Shown: positions 27,378 to 35,755, numbered from the stretch's first letter. The stretch is DNA of 51,434 nucleotides from UBA5266 sp964610025 (GCA_964610025.1 CAZSTX010000006.1:1-51434); one strand, 5' to 3'. Numbers and translations: made by a program. Notes: generated by a model from the letters alone, not told the origin.

Positions 27378-28331
27378 CTACCTTTTATAATACTGTTTAG
27401 GCTTGTATTCATATTTTGGCAATGGCTTATTAGGATTACGTCCTTGCACTCCTAATTTAAAATACCACCTCCCCTCTTTTTCAATAAAAGCATCGTTTAA
27501 ACTTGACTCTCCAACATAATATTGACTAACATTCTTCAAAGATTCTTCCATAGGAATAAGTCTATTAAAAATAATCATAGGAGAATAAATGGTGTCTATT
27601 TTGTAACGATAAGATTTTTTATATTTTTTTGTTGAACGTTGGGTATAACTTTGTTTATCATAAATAAGATTAAAATTTGACTTTTTTGCATACTCGAAAA
27701 TAATCCGTGCAAACTTTCCTTTACCATAACCACGAAACACATAAGCTCCAAAAACAGGATAGCCTCTATTATTAAAACTTATAACATCAATTACTTTGTA
27801 TTGCGAAAAAAGTGTTCCTCCATTCCACCCTAAAAGTGTATAATATTTTTTTTTATTAATAGTTGTCTGAATTAACTCATAATAAACAGCTCCAAACCAC
27901 GATAAATAATCCAATATTTGATTTGCTTGAATTCCTAACAACTGCCATTTATCGGTCAACGTGTATACGACATAACGCCCTTTGCCCTCGTCATAGGCTT
28001 GCAAAAATCCAAAATGTTCATGCGTGCCATCGTTATCTATTAAATACCAAGTAAATATACGTATTTTTTTGTCTAATGATGTCAAAACTGAAATGGTTTT
28101 TAAAGAATCAAAAACATAATTAATGGAATTTTTTTGCTGCAATGCTTCTTCCATTAAAAAAAGCAATTGTTCGTTTTTCTGATATTTTAATATCGTATTT
28201 TGTTCAAGCAATATTTCTTTATGCAATTTAACAATAGAATCTTCAAATGCCCTATACATTTCCTTACGCTGTGAGTATGAATAAGTTATAAAGAAAAAGA
28301 ACCCAAAAGTAAATGCTAAATTTTTTTTCAT
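27378..28331 (-). CDS. secreted hypothetical protein
   Basis: 317 residues from the ATG at 28331; a TTG five codons upstream is less likely. Signal peptide about residues 1-21 (ending S-Y-S-Q). The mature part starts with a helical stretch of about 60 residues, then an alpha/beta region with D-K-K-I-R-I-F-T-W-Y-L-I-D-N-D-G-T, Y-Y-E-L-I-Q, L-L-G-W-N-G-G and F-E-Y-A-K-K-S. It ends in a Lys/Tyr/Pro-rich tail. I do not recognise a named domain. It is divergent from the acyl-CoA reductase gene and shares a palindrome-containing control region with it. Confidence 0.75.
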   Translation of the reverse strand: MKKNLAFTFGFFFFITYSYSQRKEMYRAFEDSIVKLHKEILLEQNTILKYQKNEQLLFLMEEALQQKNSINYVFDSLKTISVLTSLDKKIRIFTWYLIDNDGTHEHFGFLQAYDEGKGRYVVYTLTDKWQLLGIQANQILDYLSWFGAVYYELIQTTINKKKYYTLLGWNGGTLFSQYKVIDVISFNNRGYPVFGAYVFRGYGKGKFARIIFEYAKKSNFNLIYDKQSYTQRSTKKYKKSYRYKIDTIYSPMIIFNRLIPMEESLKNVSQYYVGESSLNDAFIEKEGRWYFKLGVQGRNPNKPLPKYEYKPKQYYKR

Positions 28332-28350
28332 AAAAAAATATTTCAATTTT

Positions 28351-28370
28351 AAGAACGTATGTACGTTCTT
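28351..28370. promoter_or_regulatory. candidate operator palindrome
   Basis: AAGAACGTA, TG, TACGTTCTT: a 20-base inverted repeat with 9-base arms, between divergent genes. It covers the -33 region of the rightward promoter and falls in the early leader of the leftward one. It has no T-run, so it is not a terminator. The GAACG...CGTTC half-sites recall TetR-family operators, but the regulator is not in this window. Confidence 0.55.
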
Positions 28371-28384
28371 ATTTAGTATTTAAG

Positions 28385-28392
28385 TAGTTTTG
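28385..28392 (+). promoter_or_regulatory. -7 element for the acyl-CoA reductase gene
   Basis: TAGTTTTG followed by CA, an exact TAnnTTTG match, 24 bases before the ATG at 28417. Its -33 position would fall inside the palindrome at 28351-28370. Confidence 0.55.
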
Positions 28393-28400
28393 CAAAGATA
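28393..28400 (-). promoter_or_regulatory. -7 element for the secreted hypothetical
   Basis: TATCTTTG followed by CA on the minus strand, directly abutting the rightward -7 element. The two promoters would be back to back and mutually exclusive. The leader to the ATG at 28331 would contain the palindrome. Confidence 0.45.
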
Positions 28401-28416
28401 ATTAAAATAACAATAA

Positions 28417-29484
28417 ATGACACTTATAGAAAGAATAGAAGCTTTTTGTCAACTTGGTAATATCCTGAATGATAAATACAAATACCAAAATAGTACTATT
28501 TTTCATCATGTAAACGATGTATTAAAAAAATGGGAAAATGCTATTAATAATGAATATATTTACAATTCATGGTTTATCCCCGAATTTATACGAGAAGCCA
28601 TTAAAGGAATTATTTTAATGCTTAATAAAGATAAACTACATCAATTTACAGCATTATATCCTGATTTAGAGAGCAAGACAATAAGCAATCGTATTGGCGT
28701 AATTATGGCAGGAAATATTCCAATGGTTGGATTTCACGATTTCTTGTGTGTATTATTAGCTGGAGATATTTTTATAGGAAAACTTTCGTCTAACGATAAA
28801 CATTTATTGCCAATATTAGCTGAAATACTATGCCTTATAGAACCTCGATTCTCCAATCGTATTGTTTTTACCGAAAACAAATTGGGTGATATCGACAAAA
28901 TCATAGCTACTGGCAGTAATAATTCAATGCGGTATTTTGATTTTTATTTTTCAAAATATCCTTCTATACTGCGTAGTCATTGCAATAGTGTAGCCATTCT
29001 CAACAGCAATGAAAGCGAAAAAGATTTAAATGGGTTAAGCAATGATATTTCTTTGTACTTTGGATTGGGATGCCGTAGTATTTCAAAATTATATGTTCCT
29101 TATGAATACGATTTTACTCCTCTATTTGTTAATTTAGACCGTTTTAAATCTATTTTTGAAATGCACAATGCTTACATGAATAACTTAGAATATCAAAAAA
29201 CAGTACATTTAATAAATCAAATACCATTTTTAGATCAAGGGATTTGGATTTTTAAAGAACATGCTTCCCCAGCATCGCCCATTAGTGTTATTCATTATGA
29301 ATATTATAACAATATAAATAGTGTATATGAAATACTAAATACACAATCAGAATATTTGCAATGCAAAGCTTGTTATACAACAAAAGAAAATGATTGCATT
29401 CACTTTGGAGCAGCACAATTTCCAAATTTATGGGATTATGCCAATAAAAAAGATACGATAGCGTTTTTATTAACAAACAACTAA
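28417..29484 (+). CDS. LuxC-type acyl-CoA reductase
   Basis: 355 residues. NADPH-dependent reduction of fatty acyl-CoA or acyl-ACP to aldehyde is the family reaction. Motifs: I-G-V-I-M-A-G-N-I-P-M-V-G-F-H-D near residues 90-107; L-S-S-N-D-K-H-L-L-P; A-T-G-S-N-N-S near 170; and the catalytic-Cys segment L-G-C-R-S-I-S-K-L-Y-V-P with Cys near 219. It is shorter than LuxC of luminous bacteria, as usual in Bacteroidota, and no luxD/E/A/B genes lie nearby. The aldehyde's fate is unknown. It starts a short run with lolD 5 bases downstream. Confidence 0.85.
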   Translation: MTLIERIEAFCQLGNILNDKYKYQNSTIFHHVNDVLKKWENAINNEYIYNSWFIPEFIREAIKGIILMLNKDKLHQFTALYPDLESKTISNRIGVIMAGNIPMVGFHDFLCVLLAGDIFIGKLSSNDKHLLPILAEILCLIEPRFSNRIVFTENKLGDIDKIIATGSNNSMRYFDFYFSKYPSILRSHCNSVAILNSNESEKDLNGLSNDISLYFGLGCRSISKLYVPYEYDFTPLFVNLDRFKSIFEMHNAYMNNLEYQKTVHLINQIPFLDQGIWIFKEHASPASPISVIHYEYYNNINSVYEILNTQSEYLQCKACYTTKENDCIHFGAAQFPNLWDYANKKDTIAFLLTNN

Positions 29485-29489
29485 TAATT

Positions 29490-30143
29490 ATGATTAAAAT
29501 ACAAAATATTACAAAATCTTATCAATCTCTTAAAGTATTAAAAGGAATAGATTTAGAAGTAAAAAAAGCAGAGATAGTTTGTTTAGTAGGAGCTTCAGGA
29601 GCTGGCAAATCTACTTTATTACACATCATGGGAACACTTGCTAAACCTGACACAGGCACAGTTATTATTAATGGTGAAAATGTATCCTTGCTAAATGATA
29701 AAAAAACATCGGCTTTTCGGAATAAATATATTGGCTTTGTATTTCAATTCCATCACCTCTTGCCCGAATTTACGGCAATAGAAAACGTAGCATTGCCAGC
29801 AATGATTGCAGGAAACAAACGAAAACAAGCTTTAGAAAAAGCTGAAAATATATTAAATATACTATCCATGAATGATAGACTTGAGCATAAACCTTCGCAG
29901 CTGTCTGGTGGAGAACAACAAAGAGTAGCTGTTGCACGCGCATTGGTAAATAATCCTTCTGTCGTTTTCGCTGATGAACCATCGGGAAATCTAGATTCTA
30001 AAAATGCTCAAGAACTTCATAGTCTTTTTATATCGTTGAGAAATAAATTACAACAAACATTTGTTATTGTAACACATAACGAAAATTTTGCCGCTATGGC
30101 CGACCGTACTATCTTTATGAAAGATGGATTATTACACTTCTAA
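29490..30143 (+). CDS. lolD: LolD-like ABC transporter ATP-binding protein
   Basis: 217 residues. Complete ABC ATPase: Walker A G-A-S-G-A-G-K-S-T (residues 35-43), Q-loop V-F-Q-F-H-H-L-L-P-E-F, signature L-S-G-G-E-Q-Q-R, Walker B V-V-F-A-D-E-P-S-G-N-L-D, and switch His in V-T-H-N-E. The H-H-L-L-P-E-F-T-A-I-E-N-V pattern matches LolD, the ATPase of the LolCDE complex that releases lipoproteins from the inner membrane; MacB/FtsE-type ATPases are the alternative. The LolC/E permease is not in the window. It converges on the next gene with 4 bases between and no hairpin. Confidence 0.85.
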   Translation: MIKIQNITKSYQSLKVLKGIDLEVKKAEIVCLVGASGAGKSTLLHIMGTLAKPDTGTVIINGENVSLLNDKKTSAFRNKYIGFVFQFHHLLPEFTAIENVALPAMIAGNKRKQALEKAENILNILSMNDRLEHKPSQLSGGEQQRVAVARALVNNPSVVFADEPSGNLDSKNAQELHSLFISLRNKLQQTFVIVTHNENFAAMADRTIFMKDGLLHF

Positions 30144-30147
30144 TCTG

Positions 30148-30768
30148 CTACTTGTTTAAAACAGTATCTCTATTTTCTATTATTTCTCCTTTCTCATTAT
30201 AATAAGTTCCGCTGTCGATAGCTTTACTTTGATAATAGTTGCGAGATTGAACTAAGAACCCATTTCTATTATAACGGTTTAATGTGCCTAAACCTGCTTT
30301 GAAATTTCCCTCTCCTACAAGAAAACCTTCTGTGTCGAAATATTGCCATAATCCATCATAATGATCGTCTTTGTAAGCACCTTTCACTTGCACGCTTCCA
30401 TCTTCATAAAAATGATAAAAACTGCCATTTCTCTTCCCATTTTTATATACATAAAAATACAATAACGAACCATTATCATTATACATAAAAGAAGTGTCGA
30501 CTAATATACCATAGTGATAATTGTCAATAGTTTCTATTTTTCTATTATGATAGTAGCGTATCATTTTTCCGTGTAATAATCCTTTATCATAACTTGCCAC
30601 AAGTTTTATATTTCCATTTTCAAAATACCATTTTGCATCTCCATGTGTCTTTTGACGACAATAACGGATTTCAGATTCAACACTCCCTTGCGGATAATGT
30701 GTTGTTTTCACCTTACAACATCCATTAAAAATTAATAATATTAAAAGCAAGAAAACAATTTTTTTCAT
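30148..30768 (-). CDS. YwqK/MORN-like repeat lipoprotein
   Basis: 206 residues from the ATG at 30768; a TTG four codons upstream is less likely. Lipobox F-N-G-C with Cys17. The mature part is a row of about seven 22-23-residue repeats of the type G-x-W-x-x-Y-x-x-x-G-x-x-x-x-x-x-x-Y-x-x-G-x-x-x-G, as in the YwqK family and related to MORN repeats. Databases call such proteins antitoxin-like, but no toxin gene is near. The likely role is a surface or periplasmic beta-sheet scaffold. A longer paralogue lies at 36663-37976. Confidence 0.8.
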   Translation of the reverse strand: MKKIVFLLLILLIFNGCCKVKTTHYPQGSVESEIRYCRQKTHGDAKWYFENGNIKLVASYDKGLLHGKMIRYYHNRKIETIDNYHYGILVDTSFMYNDNGSLLYFYVYKNGKRNGSFYHFYEDGSVQVKGAYKDDHYDGLWQYFDTEGFLVGEGNFKAGLGTLNRYNRNGFLVQSRNYYQSKAIDSGTYYNEKGEIIENRDTVLNK

Positions 30769-30868
30769 AAAATATCCCAATATAAATTTTTATGCAAATA
30801 TCGTAAAAAAAATAGACTTAAAAAACAAAAAACTTATTAAAATGTTTTATTTGTATTAAATTATATTG

Positions 30869-30876
30869 TAATTTTG
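30869..30876 (+). promoter_or_regulatory. -7 element for tRNA-Lys
   Basis: TAATTTTG followed by C, an exact TAnnTTTG match, 8 bases before the first tRNA base. No well-spaced TTTG at -33. Confidence 0.55.
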
Positions 30877-30884
30877 CTTTTTAA

Positions 30885-30957
30885 GTCTTCGTAGCTCAGA
30901 TGGTAGAGCAATTGACTCTTAATCAATGGGCCCAGGGTTCGATCCCCTGCGAAGACA
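30885..30957 (+). tRNA. tRNA-Lys (anticodon CTT)
   Basis: 73 bases. Acceptor GTCTTCG pairs with CGAAGAC and the discriminator is A. D-arm GCTC-AGATGGTA-GAGC, anticodon loop C-T-CTT-A-A, T-loop GGTTCGATCCC. It decodes AAG. No 3' CCA is encoded. Only 4 bases separate it from the 3' end of lpxB on the other strand, and no T-run or hairpin follows. Confidence 0.95.
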
Positions 30958-30961
30958 CACT

Positions 30962-32083
30962 TTAACTAAATGGTTGACTTGCTAATAAATCAACCATTTT
31001 TTTTGCAATCAAATAAGAAGCATTGCCATTACCTAATTTTTTTTGCATTATTTTATACTCTTTACGCATTTCTTCACGAAGATTTTCATTGTATATAATT
31101 TTTTCTAATTCATTATACAACAATACATTATTCATTTCATTTTGAATCAATTCTTTCACTATTTTTTTATTAGCAATTAAATTGACAAGCGAAATGTATT
31201 GAATGTTTTTAATTAAATGTTTTGCTATTAAATAAGAAAAATAATTTCCTTTATAACAAACAACTTGAGGAACATTAAAAAGTGCCGTTTCTAAGGTAGC
31301 TGTTCCCGAAGTAACCATAGCGGCATGACTATGAGCTAAAAGTAAATACGTTTGATCAAAAACAATTTTGATAGATTTATTTTTACAAACATCTGCATAT
31401 AGATTTTTCAAATGTGCCATTCCTGCTATAACAAATTGAAAATCTTTAATTTGTTTGCTAACCTCCACCATTACCTTTAACATATTTTTAATTTCTTGTT
31501 TGCGACTCCCGGGTAAAATGGCAATGATAGGCAAAGAATTTAATTGATTATTTTCGATAAAATTTGTATCAATACTATTGTTTTTAACTACATCTAACAA
31601 TGGATGCCCCTGATAGCAAACGTCTATATTATAAGATGCATAAAATTCTTTTTCAAAGGGAAGTATGACAAACATTTTATCAACGTTGGCTTTTATTTGT
31701 TTTATTCGTGAAGTGTGCCATGCCCATATTTGAGGCGAAATATAATAAAAAGTTTTTATTTGTTGCTGTTTTAAAAATTTTGCTATTCGCAAATTAAATC
31801 CAGGATAATCAACAAGTATTACTACATCAGGTTGAAAAGATAGAATGTCTTTTTTACAAAATCGAATATTTGTTAATATTGTTTTCAAATTACAAACAAC
31901 TTCGACAAAACCCATAAAAGCCAAATCTTTATAGTTTTTTACAATTTCAGCTCCTTGCTCTTGCATACGTTCACCTCCCCATGCCCTCACTTGTGTATTA
32001 GTGTCAAAACTGCAAATATGTTTTATGAGATTAGATGCGTGTAAATCGCCCGAAGCTTCTCCAACAATGATATAATATTTCAT
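30962..32083 (-). CDS. lpxB: lipid-A-disaccharide synthase
   Basis: 373 residues. It joins UDP-2,3-diacylglucosamine to lipid X at the inner membrane to form the lipid A disaccharide. Start Y-Y-I-I-V-G-E-A-S-G-D-L-H-A, then W-G-G-E-R-M, F-M-G-F-V-E-V, V-I-L-V-D-Y-P-G-F-N-L-R, Y-Y-I-S-P-Q-I-W-A-W and L-P-G-S-R-K-Q-E-I, all family motifs, with S-G-T-A-T-L-E-T-A-L near residue 260. It follows thiG by 4 bases. lpxH, which makes its substrate, lies two genes upstream on the same strand. Confidence 0.97.
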   Translation of the reverse strand: MKYYIIVGEASGDLHASNLIKHICSFDTNTQVRAWGGERMQEQGAEIVKNYKDLAFMGFVEVVCNLKTILTNIRFCKKDILSFQPDVVILVDYPGFNLRIAKFLKQQQIKTFYYISPQIWAWHTSRIKQIKANVDKMFVILPFEKEFYASYNIDVCYQGHPLLDVVKNNSIDTNFIENNQLNSLPIIAILPGSRKQEIKNMLKVMVEVSKQIKDFQFVIAGMAHLKNLYADVCKNKSIKIVFDQTYLLLAHSHAAMVTSGTATLETALFNVPQVVCYKGNYFSYLIAKHLIKNIQYISLVNLIANKKIVKELIQNEMNNVLLYNELEKIIYNENLREEMRKEYKIMQKKLGNGNASYLIAKKMVDLLASQPFS

Positions 32084-32087
32084 AGAA

Positions 32088-32858
32088 TTAATGTAAAAAG
32101 CTAGTTAATGGACTGCTGGCTTCTGCATTATCTGATTTAGTGGCTAAACGAGCTTTGTATGCCTTGCGCCCTGCTTTAATTGCCAATTTAAACGCTTCAG
32201 CCATCTCTACTGGATTGCCTGCAATAGCAATAGCTGTATTGATTAGGCAAGCATCAACACCCATTTCCATGGCTTCGGTAGCATGCGAAGGAGCGCCTAT
32301 TCCTGCATCGACAACAACAGGCACATTGGCTTGTTCAACAATTATTTCAATCATATCTTTAGTTCTCAAACCTTTATTTGTTCCAATCGGAGAGCCTAAT
32401 GGCATGACAGCAGCAGCGCCGGCTTCTTCTAAAAGTTTACAAAGGACAGGGTCGGCTTGTACATAAGGCAATACGATAAATCCCATTTTTGTTAATTTTT
32501 CAGTTGCCCGAAGTGTTTGAATTGGGTCAGGAAGGAGATAACGAGGGTCAGGATGAATTTCTAATTTTAACCAATTAGTTTGCAATGCTTCTTTTGCTAT
32601 TTGAGCAGCAAAAATAGCTTCTTCGGCGTCGCGAGCTCCTGATGTATTTGGAAGAAATGTAATATGTTTGTGAAAAATATGTTGCAACATATCATCTTCT
32701 TCGGTATTATCGGCATTAACACGCTTTAGAGCAGTGGTAACCATTTCTGTTCCTGAGGTTAATATTGCTTCTTGCATTATTTTGTTAGAACTAAATTTTC
32801 CAGTACCTAAAAACAAACGTGATTCAAATGTTTTATTTGCGATAATGAGTGTATCCAT
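32088..32858 (-). CDS. thiG: thiazole synthase ThiG
   Basis: 256 residues from the ATG at 32858. An in-frame extension is ruled out by a promoter element between it and this ATG. ThiG forms the thiazole phosphate of thiamine from deoxyxylulose-5-phosphate, dehydroglycine and ThiS-thiocarboxylate. Motifs: S-R-L-F-L-G-T-G-K-F near the start; L-K-L-E-I with the Schiff-base Lys near 97; V-L-P-Y-V-Q-A-D-P; P-L-G-S-P-I-G-T-N-K-G-L; V-V-D-A-G-I-G-A-P-S-H-A. None of the other thi genes is in the window and no TPP riboswitch is visible upstream. Confidence 0.96.
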   Translation of the reverse strand: MDTLIIANKTFESRLFLGTGKFSSNKIMQEAILTSGTEMVTTALKRVNADNTEEDDMLQHIFHKHITFLPNTSGARDAEEAIFAAQIAKEALQTNWLKLEIHPDPRYLLPDPIQTLRATEKLTKMGFIVLPYVQADPVLCKLLEEAGAAAVMPLGSPIGTNKGLRTKDMIEIIVEQANVPVVVDAGIGAPSHATEAMEMGVDACLINTAIAIAGNPVEMAEAFKLAIKAGRKAYKARLATKSDNAEASSPLTSFLH

Positions 32859-32880
32859 AAGTATTTTTTTTAGATATTTG

Positions 32881-32912
32881 CAAAAATAATCAAAATTATG
32901 AAAGAAAAACAA
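32881..32912 (-). promoter_or_regulatory. promoter for thiG-lpxB
   Basis: On the minus strand TTG (32912-32910), 21 bases, then TATTTTTG (32888-32881). The ATG at 32858 lies 22 bases after the -7 element, which supports that start. Confidence 0.55.
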
Positions 32913-32960
32913 GGTCTATCCCAAAAAGTATGTAGATAAAAAAGACAGTTTGTTTATCGA

Positions 32961-33722
32961 TTATTTTTCCTGAAAAAATTGTTTTAATTCACATTTTTCA
33001 TTTTCCATAATAACATAGCTATAGTGTGTAATCCAATCGCCAACATTAATATATCTTGCAGTTTTATTTAGTTGATATTCAAGCATAAAATGCCGATGCC
33101 CAAATAAAAAATAATCGTAATGTTCTGTTAATAGTATTTTTTTACAATAAGTAATAATTGGTTCATTTTCTTCTCCTTGAAAATAACGATCTTCCAACAT
33201 GTGTGCCTTTCGACTTTTTAACGAAACAGTTCTTGCAATAGCAAATGCCCACGACGGATGCAAAGCGGCAAATAAGCGTTGATTAATTTTTCGACTATAA
33301 ATCCATTTTATAAGAAAATAACCATAATCTTTAGGGTCAAGTGCATCGCCATGCCCAATATAAATTTTTTTATCATTTATTATAAACTTATGATTTCCTC
33401 TTAGTTGTGTTAGACCAATTTCTTTTTGTAAGTACCCAAAATTCCACATATCGTGATTGCCAAGTATATAATAAATATGTACTCCTTTATCAGCTAATTC
33501 AGCTAATTTTCCGATAAAACGAATATTATTTTTTGGCACAACGTCTTTATATTCAAACCAAAAATCAAAAATATCTCCTAATAAAAAAAGATGCGTCGCA
33601 TTTTGTTTTATTGATTCTAAAAATGCCACAACACGACGTTCTCGCTGATCACTTTCGATTTTATTGGGAATACCAAAATGACAATCAGAAATAAAATAAA
33701 CGCTCCCATTAATTATTTCCAT
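32961..33722 (-). CDS. lpxH: UDP-2,3-diacylglucosamine diphosphatase
   Basis: 253 residues. It removes UMP from UDP-2,3-diacylglucosamine to give lipid X. The metallophosphoesterase set is complete: I-S-D-C-H-F-G near residue 12, L-G-D-I-F-D-F-W near 47, L-G-N-H-D near 90, G-H-G-D near 123 and G-H-R-H near 207. The insert helices (L-H-P-S-W-A-F) fit LpxH. A terminator lies in the gap before its start, so it is separately transcribed from htpG. With lpxB two genes on, this is a small lipid A cluster. Confidence 0.93.
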   Translation of the reverse strand: MEIINGSVYFISDCHFGIPNKIESDQRERRVVAFLESIKQNATHLFLLGDIFDFWFEYKDVVPKNNIRFIGKLAELADKGVHIYYILGNHDMWNFGYLQKEIGLTQLRGNHKFIINDKKIYIGHGDALDPKDYGYFLIKWIYSRKINQRLFAALHPSWAFAIARTVSLKSRKAHMLEDRYFQGEENEPIITYCKKILLTEHYDYFLFGHRHFMLEYQLNKTARYINVGDWITHYSYVIMENEKCELKQFFQEK

Positions 33723-33734
33723 AAATAATATAAC

Positions 33735-33767
33735 AAAAAGAGACGCCTAATATTGCGTCTCTTTTTT
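33735..33767 (-). terminator. intrinsic terminator after htpG
   Basis: AAAAAGAGACGC pairs with GCGTCTCTTTTTT around an 8-base loop. Read on the minus strand it ends in a T-run just after the htpG stop codon. Confidence 0.8.
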
Positions 33768-33769
33768 AA

Positions 33770-35641
33770 TTATTTCATTATATCAATACTTCGTTTAATA
33801 AAGTTTGAGAGCGCTTCGCCTTTTAACATGTGTTGCGAAAGCATAGCAATATCTATTAATTGTCTTATAATAGTATCTTTTTTTGTTTCATCTTCTTCTT
33901 TTAAAAGAGAATAAATTAACGGATGATTGGCATTGACATTTAAATTAACTTTATCAGCTTGCATGCCATAAAAATTCATCTCTCCTGTCATTTTTTGCAT
34001 ATCGCTGAAACGTCTAAGAAATTCGGGCTTCGTAATATAAATAGGCAAATCAGCTTCTTGCATATTTTCTAATACAATAGTAAACATTTCTTTATTAATG
34101 TCTTTTTCAATAATTTCTTTCAATGTTTTTTGCTCATCTTCTGATAATTTTGAGGGTAATGCTTCTGTTTTTTGTATGAGTTTATCTATCACATCGGCAT
34201 CGACACGCACAAAAGATGTTTTTTCCATTTTTTGTTCTAAAAAATTAATAAAGTGCATATCTAAAATTCCATCAAAATCTAGCACATCGTATCCTTTTTC
34301 TTTTGCGACAATCAAGGGAGAATGTTGTTCTTCTTTATTAGTGCTGTAAAGATGAACTAAAGTTTCGTTTTTGTCTTTTTGAAGAATTTCGATATGTTTT
34401 TCATACTCTTCAATAGTAAAATGTTTTCCATCTGTATTTTTCAACAAGATGATTTTTTTTATCCTATCATAAAATTTTTCATCTGAAAGGATACCATATT
34501 GTATAAATGTTTTAATATCATTCCATTTTGCTTCAAAATCTTCACGATTTGTATTAAACATTTCTTCTAACTTATCGGCAACTTTTTTTGAAATATGAGA
34601 CGATATTTTCTTTACATTACTATCGCTTTGCAAATAACTTCTACTTACATTTAATGGGATATCGGGCGAATCGATAACTCCATGTAAAAGCATAAGAAAT
34701 TCGGGAACAACTCCTTCAAGGTTATCTGTTATAAACACTTGATTGCAATAAAGTTGTATTTTATTTTTCTGGACGTCAATACGTTCTTTTGCTTTTGGGA
34801 AATAGAGAATTCCTGTTAAATTAAAAGGATAATCAACATTGATATGAATATTAAACAAAGGTTGTTCAAAAGAATAGGGATAAAGTTCGCGATAAAACTT
34901 TTCATAATCTTCTGTTTTTAATTCTGAAGGAGCTATTTTCCATATAGGATTCGTATTATTGATAATACGAGGCACTTCTATTTCTTTTTCTTTTTCTTCT
35001 CCTTCGGGCTTTTCCCATTTTTTCTCATTGCCAAAGCGAATAGGAATAGGTAAAAATTTACCGTATTTTTTTAATAAATTTAATATTTTATATTCATCTA
35101 AAAATTCTTTTGCTTCTTCTGAAATATGTAAAATAATATCAGTTCCTCGGTTAGTTTTTTTATCTTCTTTTAGGGTAAATTCGGTATTCCCATCACATTT
35201 CCAACGAACGGCAGGAGCGTCTTTTTGATACGACTTAGTTACAATTTCAACAGTATCTGACACCATAAAAGCCGAATAAAATCCTAATCCAAAATGACCA
35301 ATCAAATTAGCAGTATCTACACCTTTATATTTTTCTAAAAAATCGTTAGCTCCAGAAAAAGCAATGTTATTAATATATTTTTCAACTTCATCGCCCGTCA
35401 TTCCGATACCTTTATCCGAAATAATTAACTGCTTTTTCTTAGTATCTAATTTTATTTCAATGGTTAAGTCTCCTAATTCACTGTCTGTTTTACCCATAGA
35501 AACTAAGGCTTGTAGTTTATGTGTAGCATCAACAGCATTGGCAACTAACTCTCTTAAAAATATTTCATTATCAGAGTATAAAAACTTTTTTATAATAGGA
35601 AAAATATTTTCCGTTTGAACATTAATGTTTCCTTTTTGCAT
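33770..35641 (-). CDS. htpG: molecular chaperone HtpG (Hsp90)
   Basis: 623 residues, full length. N-terminal GHKL ATPase domain: E-I-F-L-R-E-L-V-A-N-A-V-D-A near residues 24-37; I-S-D-K-G-I-G-M-T near 75; I-G-H-F-G-L-G-F-Y-S-A near 115-125. The middle domain carries N-V-S-R-S-Y-L-Q with the catalytic-loop Arg. HtpG is the cytosolic Hsp90 that remodels client proteins with DnaK. It is divergent from the DUF2520 gene, with an inverted repeat in the shared 148-base gap. Confidence 0.97.
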   Translation of the reverse strand: MQKGNINVQTENIFPIIKKFLYSDNEIFLRELVANAVDATHKLQALVSMGKTDSELGDLTIEIKLDTKKKQLIISDKGIGMTGDEVEKYINNIAFSGANDFLEKYKGVDTANLIGHFGLGFYSAFMVSDTVEIVTKSYQKDAPAVRWKCDGNTEFTLKEDKKTNRGTDIILHISEEAKEFLDEYKILNLLKKYGKFLPIPIRFGNEKKWEKPEGEEKEKEIEVPRIINNTNPIWKIAPSELKTEDYEKFYRELYPYSFEQPLFNIHINVDYPFNLTGILYFPKAKERIDVQKNKIQLYCNQVFITDNLEGVVPEFLMLLHGVIDSPDIPLNVSRSYLQSDSNVKKISSHISKKVADKLEEMFNTNREDFEAKWNDIKTFIQYGILSDEKFYDRIKKIILLKNTDGKHFTIEEYEKHIEILQKDKNETLVHLYSTNKEEQHSPLIVAKEKGYDVLDFDGILDMHFINFLEQKMEKTSFVRVDADVIDKLIQKTEALPSKLSEDEQKTLKEIIEKDINKEMFTIVLENMQEADLPIYITKPEFLRRFSDMQKMTGEMNFYGMQADKVNLNVNANHPLIYSLLKEEDETKKDTIIRQLIDIAMLSQHMLKGEALSNFIKRSIDIMK

Positions 35642-35705
35642 ATCCTTAATTTTTTTATATTAACGGAAACTATAAAATTCAAAAGCTGTGCCATCTAACA
35701 TTAAC

Positions 35706-35718
35706 TGACAAACTGTCA
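35706..35718. promoter_or_regulatory. inverted repeat upstream of htpG
   Basis: TGACA-AAC-TGTCA lies between htpG and the divergent DUF2520 gene, 65 bases before the htpG ATG. Its arms are short (5 bases), so chance is possible. Its place before a chaperone gene makes a heat-shock regulator site a reasonable guess. Confidence 0.35.
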
Positions 35719-35755
35719 CAATTAAAATACTTATTATTTATATTAAAAAAAAAAT

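Noticed and set aside
28417..29484. Bioluminescence (lux) operon
   Set aside because: Only the LuxC-type reductase is present. luxD, luxE, luxA and luxB are absent, and lone LuxC homologues are normal in Bacteroidota.
30840..30960. tRNA-Lys as an integration site for a mobile element
   Set aside because: No integrase, no direct repeat of the tRNA 3' end and no foreign gene block lie on either side.
32140..32466. 108-codon plus-strand frame inside thiG
   Set aside because: It is the antisense of a well-conserved thiG coding region. The Ala/Ser/Pro-rich product has no start context or homologous pattern.
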